51,237 nucleotides of DNA from Deltaproteobacteria bacterium (GTDB lineage: Bacteria > UBA10199 > GCA-002796325 > JACPFF01). Shown here in pieces: positions 1 to 8,595 of this stretch (positions are counted from its first letter, which is position 1; the number at the start of each line of letters is the position of its first letter). The stretch is from the NCBI GenBank assembly GCA_016183065.1, contig JACPFF010000018.1, positions 1 through 51,237 of the forward strand, read 5' to 3'. Made by a program: the position numbers and the translations under genes. The notes beneath the pieces were generated by a model that saw only the letters and a list, made by a program, of their open reading frames with translations, was not told the origin of the DNA and searched no databases.

Positions 1-230
1 CCTCTCGCGCGCGGTGCGCGCTGGGGGACTTCCTCGTCCACCCGCTTCGCGGGTGCCCGGACTCGGTCGTCGCCACTGCCCCCTCCAGCGGCAAAGCCGC
101 TGGAGCCTCCCCTTCAACGCCGCGGTGCGGCTGGGTCGTGGGGCCCCGGACGTCAGTCCGAGGGGTGTCGTGCTCCGGCGAAGTCTCCTCCCAGGGTGCC
201 ACGGGCGTGAGCCCGTGGGGCCCCACAATA
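1..230. repeat. Mosaic GC-rich hairpin repeat, longest copy
   Basis: A chain of short perfect hairpins joined by conserved linkers. The stems are 7-21 (6-bp arms, loop GGT), 39-55 (7-bp arms, loop TTC), 83-105 (10-bp arms, loop AAA), 119-131 (5-bp arms, loop GGT), 147-160 (5-bp arms, loop GTCA) and 199-218 (8-bp arms, loop GTGA). Linker text such as GACTTCCTCGTCC and GGACTCGGTCGTCGCC recurs in the copies at 33093-33225 and 35812-35930. The last part (141-224) recurs inverted at 4435-4515. No credible protein is encoded here. The copy may continue beyond the left edge of the window. Confidence 0.85.
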
Positions 231-348
231 ATTATATATAATTATATTATATTATGATAATAATGTATTTATATTTATATTAATATAATAAAACTCTTGA
301 CAATTTATAGACTTTTTGACAATACTTGTATGTTTTGAAGGAAAGCAT
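225..348. other. AT-rich intergenic spacer
   Basis: An almost pure A/T stretch (about 225-320) separates the GC-rich hairpin array from the XRE regulator gene. Its base composition is strikingly unlike the flanking sequence. It contains the proposed promoter at 297-326 and otherwise no gene that I can support. Confidence 0.6.
297..326 (+). promoter_or_regulatory. Putative sigma70-type promoter of the XRE gene
   Basis: A perfect -35 hexamer TTGACA (297-302) is followed after 18 bases by AATACT (321-326), which matches 4 of 6 positions of TATAAT. A transcript starting near 333 would just include the ribosome-binding site AAGGA ahead of the GTG at 349. A second TTGACA lies at 316-321 but has no good -10 partner. 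Confidence 0.4.
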
Positions 349-555
349 GTGACGACATCGCGCTCAAATAATGTCCGGAAGTGTCGCGAGGCTCTCCTCA
401 TGAGCAAGGCCGAGTTGGCCCGCAAGGCTGGACTCTCCGCGTTAACCATCGATCGGGTCGAACAGGGGATGCCCTGCCGCATGGATACCATGCGGAAGAT
501 CCTCATCGCCCTCGGTATGAATCTCTCGGAAAAGACGAGAGTCTTTCCAGAGTAG
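349..555 (+). CDS. Small XRE-family helix-turn-helix regulator
   Basis: A 68-residue protein that is almost entirely one lambda-repressor-like (XRE) DNA-binding domain. The helix-turn-helix is visible at about residues 18-40 (SKAELARKAGLSALTIDRVE), followed by the typical third-helix and dimer region TMRKILIALGM. I chose the GTG start at 349 because AAGGA lies 6 bases upstream; a TTG further upstream at 316 overlaps the putative -35 box. There is no effector or toxin domain and no partner gene on the same strand, so its target is unknown; self-regulation through the AT-rich spacer is a guess. Family assignment is fairly secure, function is not. Confidence 0.75.
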   Translation: MTTSRSNNVRKCREALLMSKAELARKAGLSALTIDRVEQGMPCRMDTMRKILIALGMNLSEKTRVFPE

Positions 556-643
556 AGATCACACCATATTCGATACCCGATCCGTGGCGGCCAGCTCTCT
601 GCGGGGACTGCCGCGGATTGCTGTGAAGGGCCGGATATCTCCC

Positions 644-1315
644 TTACGTCCCGCGTCCCTTCGGTGCCGGGAGGGGTGATTTTCGCGGAAAGGGGAGATG
701 TGTGGGCGTCTCGCCAAAACGGATCATCAAGATGATTGGGGCAAAGTCTGATACCTGCAGAGGCGCGGTGTGCAGGCATCCCGTAATTGCTTCGAGTGTG
801 CCCTGGAGCCACGTATTGAGAGCATCGGCGGCGCGCGGTCCCCAGAGGATCCTGGAATTGGCTTCCAGCCGATACTGACCCGCCCGCTGTTTCCGGAGCT
901 GACGCGCAGTGGCTATAGAAGCGGGGTGCTTCCCTTGGCTGTAGCTATAGGTTGCTGCCGCCAGTTGCAAAATTTGTTGCACGATCTCCGGTCGCCCGCG
1001 TGCCGTAAAGAGGTGATATCCTGTGGAGAGGAGGTCGAAGGCCTCGTCATAGTTGTGGTGTGTGTACAGATCACGCAGACCATAGAGGAGGAAGGCCAGG
1101 CAATTCCGCTCGGCCCAGAGCTTGGGAATCGGCGAGAGCGCCAGTATGGCCGCCTGATAGTCGTGCGCATCAAATGCGCGCAGCGCCGCGGTATAGGCCC
1201 GTGATTGCAGGTAGGCATCGCGGAGATAGCGCGCCCCAAAGAAGAGAACGATGACGCCAAGAAACGCGGAGCCAACCAGTGCCACGGAGGATCCACAATG
1301 GCTCACCGCCATGCT
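644..1315 (-). CDS. Hypothetical membrane-anchored TPR-like protein
   Basis: About 223 residues from the ATG at 1315. Residues 9-27 form one hydrophobic segment (SVALVGSAFLGVIVLFFGA), which would act as a signal anchor. The rest is helical and resembles degenerate tetratricopeptide repeats (for example AFDAHDYQAAILAL and HHNYDEAFDLLSTGYHLF), pointing to a protein-interaction role on one face of the membrane. An ATG at 1471 in the same frame would add 52 residues, but these look unlike coding sequence. The last 20 or so residues are proline/lysine-rich, and their DNA resembles the low-complexity segment found inside sufD, so the C-terminus may have been altered by repeat DNA. I recognise no named family. 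Confidence 0.5.
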   Translation of the reverse strand, partial: SMAVSHCGSSVALVGSAFLGVIVLFFGARYLRDAYLQSRAYTAALRAFDAHDYQAAILALSPIPKLWAERNCLAFLLYGLRDLYTHHNYDEAFDLLSTGYHLFTARGRPEIVQQILQLAAATYSYSQGKHPASIATARQLRKQRAGQYRLEANSRILWGPRAADALNTWLQGTLEAITGCLHTAPLQVSDFAPIILMIRFGETPTHLPFPRKSPLPAPKGRGT

Positions 1316-1570
1316 GGAGAAGAGTGTCGGACCGAGCGGATGGCGGAACACGGAGGTGGTCCATCGTCGTGGACTCGGTGCAAGGACCTGAGTGCCGGGC
1401 GGGTGAGCACGCGGCGCGGACAATCCTGGCAAATACACGCCCGATCTCGGTGCGGTCACGTGCATGGCCACGCCATAGAGCGTTCACCCACGGCGGTCAA
1501 TTACGAACCGGGCGTATTGTAGACCGACATGGTCCTGGATCAAAGGCTTGCTTTTTTCGGGCTGCACACT

Positions 1571-1620
1571 TATCGTGCCGCAAGACGTGTGTACTCAGGA
1601 AAAGTTAACGCACCATAATA
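1571..1620 (+). repeat. Conserved upstream box, copy 1 (no hairpin)
   Basis: Contains TACTCAGGAAAAGTTAACGC followed by ACCATAAT, identical over 28 bases to the box at 11701-11728 and nearly identical to the inverted box at 37366-37400. The preceding bases (CAAGACGTGTG) are also related to copy 2. The box ends only 6 bases before the ATG at 1625. The large hairpin seen with the other two copies is absent. Confidence 0.7.
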
Positions 1621-1624
1621 TCTC

Positions 1625-2383
1625 ATGAATATGGTCCCAGAATTATTTCAGAATCCGGTTTTTGCCCGCTGTTACCATCGTTGGCAGTCAGACCCCGCAT
1701 CGACGGCCTTTATCGGGGTGGCCGATATCTTGCGTGTGCTGGGCGAATATGAAGAAGCGATTCGCGTCTGTCGCGAAGGGTTACGGCACAATCCGCAGCT
1801 TGTGACGGCCCGTCTCATTCTGGCGCAATCGCTGGAGGCCCTCGGACGGATGACCGAAGCCCATGCCGTGCTGTTGTCGATCTTGGCGGAATTTCCGAAT
1901 CACCAGACCGCGCGAGCCATGGAACAACGGCTGAGCCCCTTGCACCAGCGCCCCATGGCTGCCATGCTGGAGGACCCGGTACTGGTCCCGATGACAGAAC
2001 TCTTGTGCTCTGCAGACGATGTGGTGCCATCGGGGTCGGCCATGGCGGATGATGTCGCGGAGATGAATGCATTTGACGAGGAAGAAGTGACACCTGTTGT
2101 GGCAGAGTTCGTCGTCAGAGAGAAAGAGAGCGATCCTCTCTCGCAGAGCCTCGATGCGCTGCCGGATTGTGTCGAAGAAATGGACTCCCAGCCGGACGCG
2201 GTCTCGCCGACAACGCCTCCCGCCCCCTGGACGACAATGACCATGGCGCGCCTCTATGCCGCGCAGGGATACCATCATGATGCACAGCGGATCTATCACA
2301 AGATTCTGGCCAACAATCCAGATCACCACGAGGCACGCGCGGCCTTGGATGCCCTTGCCACACGCATTGAAGGAGACGATTGA
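1625..2383 (+). CDS. TPR-repeat protein with acidic linker
   Basis: A 252-residue protein with tetratricopeptide-like repeats at both ends and a low-complexity acidic middle. Residues about 25-95 hold two repeats (for example GVADILRVLGEYEEAIRVCR). Residues about 205-245 hold another (MARLYAAQGYHHDAQRIYHK followed by ILANNPDHHEARAALD). The acidic, Asp/Glu-rich linker spans roughly residues 115-195. No signal peptide or membrane span is visible, so it is probably a cytoplasmic scaffold. The ATG at 1625 has no Shine-Dalgarno sequence; a second ATG follows at 1631. It ends 3 bases before aroQ and shares the strand with it and the next TPR gene, so the three probably form one transcription unit. 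The specific partner is unknown. Confidence 0.7.
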   Translation: MNMVPELFQNPVFARCYHRWQSDPASTAFIGVADILRVLGEYEEAIRVCREGLRHNPQLVTARLILAQSLEALGRMTEAHAVLLSILAEFPNHQTARAMEQRLSPLHQRPMAAMLEDPVLVPMTELLCSADDVVPSGSAMADDVAEMNAFDEEEVTPVVAEFVVREKESDPLSQSLDALPDCVEEMDSQPDAVSPTTPPAPWTTMTMARLYAAQGYHHDAQRIYHKILANNPDHHEARAALDALATRIEGDD

Positions 2384-2386
2384 TCC

Positions 2387-2848
2387 ATGTCGTCCCTGAG
2401 ACCACGTGTCCTCGTGCTCCATGGTCCGAACCTCGATCGGTTGGGAACACGGGAGCCCGCCATTTATGGGACCATGACGCTTGTGGCCCTGAATGAGCGG
2501 TTGCAGCAACGTGCCACCGCATGGAACATGGCACTCACGCTCTGCCAGTCCAACAGTGAAGCGGAAATCCTCGACAGGATTGCGGGTGCGCCATCCAAAT
2601 ATGATGTGGCCATGATCAATCCCGGAGGTCTGACCCATACAAGCGTTGCGCTTCGCGATGCCATTTGCGCGTCACCCCTCCCGTTCATTGAGGTCCATAT
2701 GAGCAATATTGCCGCGCGTGAGCCATTTCGGCGGCATTCCTATATTGCCCCGGTGGTGGCTGGTTCCGTTGTCGGTCTCGGTGTGATAAGCTATGAAGTG
2801 GCGCTCTGCGCCGCGCGCCAGATCTGGGACAACCGGCATGTGGCGTGA
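2387..2848 (+). CDS. aroQ: Type II 3-dehydroquinate dehydratase
   Basis: Converts 3-dehydroquinate to 3-dehydroshikimate in the shikimate pathway, cytoplasmic. At 153 residues it has the usual length. The N-terminal motif HGPNLDRLGTREPAIYG carries the catalytic Tyr27. The middle block INPGGLTHTSVALRDAI is near residues 77-93, and EVHMSN with the catalytic His104 is followed by AREPFRRHSY. The substrate loop reads CQSNSEAEILDRI where most relatives have QSNHEG, a mild deviation. It sits between two TPR genes, 3 bases after the first, and its stop overlaps a possible GTG start of the next. Assignment is secure. Confidence 0.95.
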   Translation: MSSLRPRVLVLHGPNLDRLGTREPAIYGTMTLVALNERLQQRATAWNMALTLCQSNSEAEILDRIAGAPSKYDVAMINPGGLTHTSVALRDAICASPLPFIEVHMSNIAAREPFRRHSYIAPVVAGSVVGLGVISYEVALCAARQIWDNRHVA

Positions 2849-2856
2849 AGGATGGT

Positions 2857-4431
2857 ATGGGGGATCTGCTCAACAAAGAGGCCGTACTGGAACAGGCACG
2901 CCTGTTGCTTGATGCCGGGCGTATCGACAAAGCCATTCACGAATATCAAAAACTCGCAGCGGCCGACCCCAATGATCTGCGGTTGTTGCTGCGCATTGCC
3001 GAACTTCACGTGAAGGTGAAACAGATCGCGCAGGCGGTGAAATTGTACCGTGAGGTGGCAGAGCGCTATATCGATGAGGGGTTTTACCTCAAGGCGGTGA
3101 CGGTCTACAAAACGGTGCTGCGCATCAACCCCTCGCTGCGCGAGGCGAACATGGCCCTGGCCGAACTCTATGAAAAAATGGGCCTCGACCAGGATGCGAT
3201 TCATCAATACCAGATCCTGCTGCGCTACTATGAGCAGAAGGGATTTACCGACAAGGTGCTCGAGCTGAGACGGCGCATCGTCGGTCTCGATCCTGACCAG
3301 GTCTCCCACCGGGTCCGTCTGGCGGAGACGTATCAATTGCAGGGCGATGACGCCGCCACCTTGCGCGAGTACGAAGTCCTGGCGGAGCAACTGAAGGATC
3401 GCGGGACGCACGAACAATTGATTGATTTATATGAACGGATCCTCTCGCGACGACCGGCGCATCTCGACATTCTCAAAAGACTCTGTCGCCTGCTGCATGT
3501 GAAAGGGGAATATCGGCGGATTCTCCCCTGGCTGTCAGGGAGTGATTCTCTGGCGGCCGAAGACCCCGATCTGATGCAATTGCATGCCGATGTCCTGGCC
3601 CGGCTGAATCAAATGGAATCCGCGCGGGGCAAATGGCGCGAACTCGCGGAACTCTGGGTCAGTCGCGGCGAGGAAGGTGAAGCAATGCGGGCCTATGAAG
3701 AGCTGCTGGCACTGGCGCCCGAAGAGGCGTCGGAGATTGAGGAAGCCGTGGAGCGTCTTCATCCCGGGACCTTTGCCGATCTGCGTCTCCGGGTGGATGC
3801 TCGCGTGACCGCACAGGCCAAGGCGGTGGAGGAAGAGGCAAAGCTGGAGGCGGCGCGTGCCGAGGCTGCGGGGCGCATTGCCGAACAGGAGGAAAAGGCG
3901 CGTGCACGGGCCTCGCGACGTGCACCGGCGGACTCGACGCCGGTGTTGCAGGGGGAGGAAGTGGAGGGAGCACGCCATCGGGCGGAAGCGAGCGTGCAGC
4001 TGGGCGATGCCTATCTCCAGATGGGTATGCGCGAGGAAGGGAGTGAGGAATATCGCAAGGCGATCGATTGGTATCGTCGTCTCCTCACCTCAGGGGCTGG
4101 CTCACAGAGAGTGATCGACGAATTGAGGCGGCTGGAGCAACTCCTGAGCCTTGGCGATGTCACCGAATCGTCCGATCCCCGTCCGGTCGCCAAAGCAGAA
4201 GCCGTTGTCATTGACAAGGCTGCGACACCACCTCCGGCTGTCTCATTGGCTCCCCCGCCTGCAGCGCACACGCAGTCGACTGCTCCCTCGACCGCGCCCA
4301 CGTCCACGCGGTCGCCCGACCGCCCCGCAGTCCCGCCCCGTGCAACGCCCAGACGACCGGCATCATCGACGCAGCCGTCCGTGCCTCCGCCGGGGGAAAA
4401 GGGAAAGAAAAAACGGATTTCGTACGTGTAG
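2857..4431 (+). CDS. Large TPR-repeat protein, delta-proteobacterial type
   Basis: About 524 residues. The first half (to residue about 300) is a run of tetratricopeptide repeats beginning LLNKEAVLEQARLLLDAGRI, a pattern common in deltaproteobacterial TPR proteins. Residues about 310-360 form an Ala/Glu/Arg-rich coiled coil. Another repeat follows (VQLGDAYLQMGMREEGSEEY). The last 100 residues are Pro/Ser/Thr-rich and end in a basic tail GKKKRISYV. I prefer the ATG at 2857 (AAGGA 4 bases upstream, and a start typical of the family). A GTG at 2845 overlaps the aroQ stop and would add 4 residues. There is no signal peptide. It is likely a cytoplasmic assembly or interaction protein, partner unknown. 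Confidence 0.8.
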   Translation: MGDLLNKEAVLEQARLLLDAGRIDKAIHEYQKLAAADPNDLRLLLRIAELHVKVKQIAQAVKLYREVAERYIDEGFYLKAVTVYKTVLRINPSLREANMALAELYEKMGLDQDAIHQYQILLRYYEQKGFTDKVLELRRRIVGLDPDQVSHRVRLAETYQLQGDDAATLREYEVLAEQLKDRGTHEQLIDLYERILSRRPAHLDILKRLCRLLHVKGEYRRILPWLSGSDSLAAEDPDLMQLHADVLARLNQMESARGKWRELAELWVSRGEEGEAMRAYEELLALAPEEASEIEEAVERLHPGTFADLRLRVDARVTAQAKAVEEEAKLEAARAEAAGRIAEQEEKARARASRRAPADSTPVLQGEEVEGARHRAEASVQLGDAYLQMGMREEGSEEYRKAIDWYRRLLTSGAGSQRVIDELRRLEQLLSLGDVTESSDPRPVAKAEAVVIDKAATPPPAVSLAPPPAAHTQSTAPSTAPTSTRSPDRPAVPPRATPRRPASSTQPSVPPPGEKGKKKRISYV

Positions 4432-4434
4432 GGT

Positions 4435-4515
4435 AGGGCCCCACGGGCTCACGCCTGTGGCACCTTGGGAGGAGGCTTCGCCTGAGCACGATACCTCCCC
4501 GGACTGACGTCCTGT
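4435..4515 (-). repeat. Mosaic hairpin repeat, inverted copy of the terminal module
   Basis: This is the reverse complement of the end of the array at 141-224. It has a hairpin CCACGGGCTCACGCCTGTGG (4441-4460), a linker containing GGGAGGAGGCTTCGCC, and a second hairpin around CGGACTGACGTCC. The first stem carries one G-T wobble relative to the copy near position 200. It lies between the TPR gene and the ATPase gene and could influence transcription between them. Confidence 0.8.
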
Positions 4516-4559
4516 GCCTTGCATTTTTTCCCCCAACAGCATACGCTCCGCACCGCTCC

Positions 4560-5372
4560 ATGGACTATCTTGATTTCTACCAATTGCAGCAGGAACCGTT
4601 TTCTGTCATGCCGCTGACACGGTTTTATTACCACAGCGAGCAACACGATCAGGCGATCCTGCGGCTGCGGCGTGCCATCACGCAGATGCGGGGTCTGGCC
4701 GTGCTTGTCGGTGATGTGGGGACCGGCAAGACGACGTTGGCGCGTCGCATTCTCGATGACCTTTCGGAAGAGGAGTATGAGGCCTCGCTCTTGGTGGTCA
4801 TTCATGCCGATGTTAGTGCAGGATGGCTTCTCAAACGCATTGCGGCGCAACTCGGCGTCACCGATCTCCCCGAAGATCGCATGGAAATCCTTGCGCGACT
4901 CTATGCGCGATTGCATGAGGTCGCCGAGGAGGGCCGAAAGGCCGTGGTCTTGATTGACGAGGCCCAGATGCTCCGTCATCAGGTCCTCATGGAAGAACTG
5001 CGCGGTCTGTTGAATCTCGAATTGCCGGAGCAGAAATTGGTCACCTTTGTCCTCTTCGGGTTGCCGGAGCTGGGCGAAATCATCCGTCGTGATCCCCCAC
5101 TGGCACAGCGTGTGGCTGTGCGGTTTCGCCTGGAGCCTTTCCAGGAGAATACCACGGCGGACTATATCGCCCACCGGTTGTCCCTGGCAGGTCGTGATAC
5201 CCCGATCTTTTCCACCGATGCTCTTGCAGCGATCCATCGTATCGCCGCGGGGGTGCCACGCGTCATTAATGTCGTCTGCGATAATGCCCTGTTCGAGGGG
5301 TATGTCCGTCGCGCGGCAGAAGTCGGCATCGATGTGATTGAGGCGGTTGCCTCGGACCTCGACCTTTCCTGA
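4560..5372 (+). CDS. ExeA/GspA-like AAA ATPase
   Basis: A 270-residue P-loop ATPase of the ExeA family. ExeA works with ExeB to install type II secretion channels, but many relatives are stand-alone. The opening MDYLDFYQLQQEPFSVMPLT is the family signature. Walker A GDVGTGKTT is at 51-59 and Walker B AVVLIDEAQ near 127-135. A sensor/arginine-finger region follows (DPPLAQRVAVRFRLEPF), then a C-terminal lid domain. Unlike ExeA itself, it lacks a transmembrane segment and C-terminal peptidoglycan-binding domain. It follows two TPR genes and precedes hisS; no type II secretion genes are in the window. It may act on envelope or pilus-type complexes, but this is inference. Confidence 0.8.
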   Translation: MDYLDFYQLQQEPFSVMPLTRFYYHSEQHDQAILRLRRAITQMRGLAVLVGDVGTGKTTLARRILDDLSEEEYEASLLVVIHADVSAGWLLKRIAAQLGVTDLPEDRMEILARLYARLHEVAEEGRKAVVLIDEAQMLRHQVLMEELRGLLNLELPEQKLVTFVLFGLPELGEIIRRDPPLAQRVAVRFRLEPFQENTTADYIAHRLSLAGRDTPIFSTDALAAIHRIAAGVPRVINVVCDNALFEGYVRRAAEVGIDVIEAVASDLDLS

Positions 5373-5480
5373 CGACGCATCTCATCGCATTGTGCGACGC
5401 GCTCCCAACGGGACCACATTCCGGGGCTTGCATTTTTCGGGGAGATCGAGCACGCTGCGCGCTCTTTTCGGAGTCACACG

Positions 5481-6758
5481 ATGAAGATTGCTGCCGTCAA
5501 AGGGATGCATGACCTGTTGCCACCCGAATCCGCACAGTGGATCCGGGTGGAGGCGCTGGCGCGCCAGATCTTCGGCGCATACGGCTACGCCGAAATTCGC
5601 ACGCCGATCGTCGAAAAAACATCGCTCTTTGTGCGGAGTGTTGGCGAAGAGAGCGATCTGGTCGAAAAAGAGATGTACACCTTTCTCGACCAGGGCGATG
5701 AATCACTGACCTTGCGACCGGAAGGGACGGCGCCGGTCGTGCGGGCGTTGATCGAGCACGACTGCGTGCAGCACGAGGGAGAGGCCAAGTTTTTTTATCT
5801 CGGACCAATGTTCCGGCGGGAACGCCCGCAGAAGGGCCGCTATCGGCAGTTTCATCAGATCGGCGTCGAATACGTCGGGGCATCCCACCCCTATGCCGAT
5901 GCCGAGGTCATCACCATGATGGTCCGGTTCTTTGAGGCGCTGGGGATTGCCGAGTGGCGCCTGGAAATCAATACACTCGGCTGCCGTCACTGTCGGCCCA
6001 TCTATCAAGGGCGGCTGTCGGCATTTTTGCGCGATCGCACCACACAACTGTGTCCCGATTGCCAGCGTCGCCTGCACAAGAATCCGCTGCGGGTCTTTGA
6101 CTGCAAACGGGAATCGTGTCAGCGGGTGCTGGCCGATGCGCCGACGATTGCCGATGACCTCTGTGAGGCATGCGAGCTCCATTTTCAACGGGTCTGTCAC
6201 GCCCTGGAGCTCCATCACGTCACGTATTGGGTGAATCACCGGATTGCCCGCGGGCTCGATTACTACACGCGGACCGCCTTTGAGATCGTCACGCAGGCGT
6301 TGGGGGCACAAAATGCGATTGGCGGGGGCGGACGGTACGATGGATTGGTCAAGACATTGGACGGTCCAGACCTTCCCGGTATTGGATGTGCGATCGGGAT
6401 GGAACGTCTATGCATGCTCCTCGCGCAGCAGGGAAAAGTGGCGCCCGAATCGTCTCCGAGGATTTTTGTGGCCGCGCTGGGCGATGTGGCGCGCGATCTT
6501 GCCCTGCCAATCATGGACGCCTTGCGCGCCCGCGCGATTCCTGTCGAGTGGGACGTCGAGAATCGGTCGCTCAAGGCGCAGATGAAACGTGCCGACCGGT
6601 GGCAGGCAACGTACACCGTGATTCTCGGAGACCACGAATGTGCCTCGGGCGAGGCGATTGTGCGCGATATGGGGACCAAGGCCCAGACCATGGTGTCGCT
6701 CTCGTCTTTGGTGTCGTATTTCGCAGAAAGGGTGACCGTGCATACTGCCGTGTCATGA
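5481..6758 (+). CDS. hisS: Histidyl-tRNA synthetase
   Basis: A class II aminoacyl-tRNA synthetase charging tRNA-His, 425 residues. Visible elements are LRPEGTAPVVRA (78-89), motif 2 FRRERPQKGRYRQFHQIGVE (111-130), the histidine-specific RGLDYYTRT (257-265), motif 3 PGIGCAIGMERL (299-310) and a C-terminal anticodon-binding domain. Cysteine pairs CRHC, CPDC and CEAC in the insertion domain (169-231) resemble the Zn-ribbon-like insert of many bacterial HisRS. The start has GGAG 7 to 8 bases upstream. The aspS gene begins 7 bases after the stop, so the two synthetases are cotranscribed, a common bacterial arrangement. Confidence 0.97.
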   Translation: MKIAAVKGMHDLLPPESAQWIRVEALARQIFGAYGYAEIRTPIVEKTSLFVRSVGEESDLVEKEMYTFLDQGDESLTLRPEGTAPVVRALIEHDCVQHEGEAKFFYLGPMFRRERPQKGRYRQFHQIGVEYVGASHPYADAEVITMMVRFFEALGIAEWRLEINTLGCRHCRPIYQGRLSAFLRDRTTQLCPDCQRRLHKNPLRVFDCKRESCQRVLADAPTIADDLCEACELHFQRVCHALELHHVTYWVNHRIARGLDYYTRTAFEIVTQALGAQNAIGGGGRYDGLVKTLDGPDLPGIGCAIGMERLCMLLAQQGKVAPESSPRIFVAALGDVARDLALPIMDALRARAIPVEWDVENRSLKAQMKRADRWQATYTVILGDHECASGEAIVRDMGTKAQTMVSLSSLVSYFAERVTVHTAVS

Positions 6759-6765
6759 GCATCGT

Positions 6766-8544
6766 ATGGAGCGAACACACCATTGTAACGCGTTGACAAA
6801 AGAGCATGTTGGCCGCCAGGTCATCTTGTGTGGATGGGTCGATACCTATCGCGATCACGGCGGCGTCCTCTTTGTGGACCTGCGGGATCGTGAGGGGAAG
6901 ACCCAGGTGGTGATTGATCCACAGGCCCATGCCGCCTTGCGCGCGGTGGCCAAACGATTGCGGAATGAATTCGTCATTGCCGTCGCCGGCGAAGTCGCCC
7001 AGCGTCCGCCGGGCAATGCCAACCCCAAAATGTCCACCGGCGAAATCGAAGTACGCGTCTCCGGCTGCGAGATTCTGAACGAGGCCAAAACGCCGCCCTT
7101 CGTGCTGACCGATACCGCGGAAGTGAGCGAAGAGTTGCGACTCAAATACCGCTTTCTCGATCTCCGACGGCCGGTGTGTCAGCGGATTTTCAGGCTGAGG
7201 CATGAAGCGGCACAATTGATCCGGCAGTTTCTCTCCCACGAGGGTTTCCTCGAGGTCGAGACGCCGGTGTTGACAAAGAGCACGCCGGAGGGGGCACGCG
7301 ATTATCTGGTCCCCGCGCGCAACATGCCCGGTGCCTTCTATGCGCTGCCGCAATCGCCGCAACTCTTCAAGCAGTTGCTGATGATTGCGGGATTTGAACG
7401 CTACTTTCAGATTGTGAAATGTTACCGCGACGAGGATCTTCGCGCGGATCGGCAGCCGGAGTTTACGCAGATTGATATCGAAACATCCTTTCTTGGCCGG
7501 GATACCTTGCTCGGCATTTGTGAACGGATGATCGCGCAATTGTGGAAACGGATCCTGGCGGTAGACATGGCGCTCCCCATTCCGCACATTCCCTATGCCG
7601 AGGCGCTGGCCCGTTACGGTTCCGATGCCCCGGACCTGCGGATCCCGTGGGAGCTGCGGGATTGTACCGATCTCCTGCGCGGTTCCCCCTTTCAGGCCGT
7701 GAGTGCGGCGATCGATGCCGGTGGTTGCGTGCAGGGGATGGTGATTCCCGATCAGTTGCCCTTCTTTTCGCGGCGTCTGTTGGGTGAGCTCCCCGACGTC
7801 GTCGCGCCAGCGGGCGCAAAGGGTGTCTTGCCGATTCGCTGTGACGAGCACGGCGCATGGGCATCGCCGCTGGCCAAGCATGTCTCCACGGGGCAGCAGC
7901 ACGTGCTGATGGAACGACTCGGTCTCCGACCGGGTGGCGTGGCCTTGCTGGTGGCGGGACCGGTGGCGGTTGTTCAAGCGGCATTGGTGGTCTTGCGACG
8001 CCATCTGGCCAAGGGGCTGGGTCTCCTCTCTTCCACGGACTACCGCTTTTGTTGGGTGGTCGATTTTCCCCTCTTTCAATGGGACGAAGTGACGCGCCGC
8101 TTTGTCGCGGTGCACCACCCGTTCACCGCGCCGTGTCCTGAAGATCTCCCGCATGTCATAAAAGCACCGCAGCAGTGTCGTTCCCTGGCCTATGATCTGG
8201 TCCTTAATGGGAGCGAAGTTGGCGGTGGATCGATGCGGATCCATGATCCTGTGGTACAACAGCAGGTCTTTCAGGTCCTCCAGCTTTCGCCGGACGAGCA
8301 GAAAGAAAAATTCGGCTTTCTACTGGAGGCCCTCTCGTATGGTGCCCCTCCGCATGGCGGCATTGCCTTCGGGTTTGACCGCCTCATGATGCTGCTGACC
8401 GGTGCCGAGTCCATTCGCGATGTGATCGCCTTCCCGAAAACGGCCCGTGGTACCGACCTGATGGTCGACGCCCCAAGCCCTGTTGCCGAGGCCCAACTCC
8501 GCGAGCTCGGCATCCAGTGTAAACCCCGATCGCCGCGCCTTTAG
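6766..8544 (+). CDS. aspS: Aspartyl-tRNA synthetase
   Basis: A class II synthetase of the bacterial type, 592 residues. It has an N-terminal OB-fold anticodon domain (GWVDTYRDHGGVLFVDLRDR, about residues 24-43) and motif 2 with KCYRDEDLRADRQPEFTQ (about 216-235). A GAD-type insertion domain lies in the middle (about 290-420), and motif 3 GFDRLMMLL lies near residue 535. The end, AFPKTARGTDLMVDAPS, is typical. Whether it is discriminating or also charges tRNA-Asn cannot be settled here, since no gatCAB genes are in the window. It directly follows hisS. Confidence 0.97.
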   Translation: MERTHHCNALTKEHVGRQVILCGWVDTYRDHGGVLFVDLRDREGKTQVVIDPQAHAALRAVAKRLRNEFVIAVAGEVAQRPPGNANPKMSTGEIEVRVSGCEILNEAKTPPFVLTDTAEVSEELRLKYRFLDLRRPVCQRIFRLRHEAAQLIRQFLSHEGFLEVETPVLTKSTPEGARDYLVPARNMPGAFYALPQSPQLFKQLLMIAGFERYFQIVKCYRDEDLRADRQPEFTQIDIETSFLGRDTLLGICERMIAQLWKRILAVDMALPIPHIPYAEALARYGSDAPDLRIPWELRDCTDLLRGSPFQAVSAAIDAGGCVQGMVIPDQLPFFSRRLLGELPDVVAPAGAKGVLPIRCDEHGAWASPLAKHVSTGQQHVLMERLGLRPGGVALLVAGPVAVVQAALVVLRRHLAKGLGLLSSTDYRFCWVVDFPLFQWDEVTRRFVAVHHPFTAPCPEDLPHVIKAPQQCRSLAYDLVLNGSEVGGGSMRIHDPVVQQQVFQVLQLSPDEQKEKFGFLLEALSYGAPPHGGIAFGFDRLMMLLTGAESIRDVIAFPKTARGTDLMVDAPSPVAEAQLRELGIQCKPRSPRL

Positions 8545-8595
8545 GCCCTGTGTGTACAGTCATCATGAGACGTACGGGTGGTGAGGATCTGACCC

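Noticed and set aside
14-241. 75-codon plus-strand open frame in the hairpin array
   Set aside because: It is made entirely of repeat modules, Arg/Gly/Pro-rich, and has no ribosome-binding site; the DNA is explained by the repeats.
252-812. 186-codon minus-strand open frame opposite the XRE gene
   Set aside because: It runs antisense to a good helix-turn-helix gene and into the AT-rich spacer; the protein shows no domain pattern.
770-1204. 144-codon plus-strand open frame
   Set aside because: Antisense to the minus-strand protein, which has a clear membrane segment and TPR-like helices.
6571-8259. 562-codon minus-strand open frame
   Set aside because: Antisense shadow of aspS, whose motifs are unmistakable.
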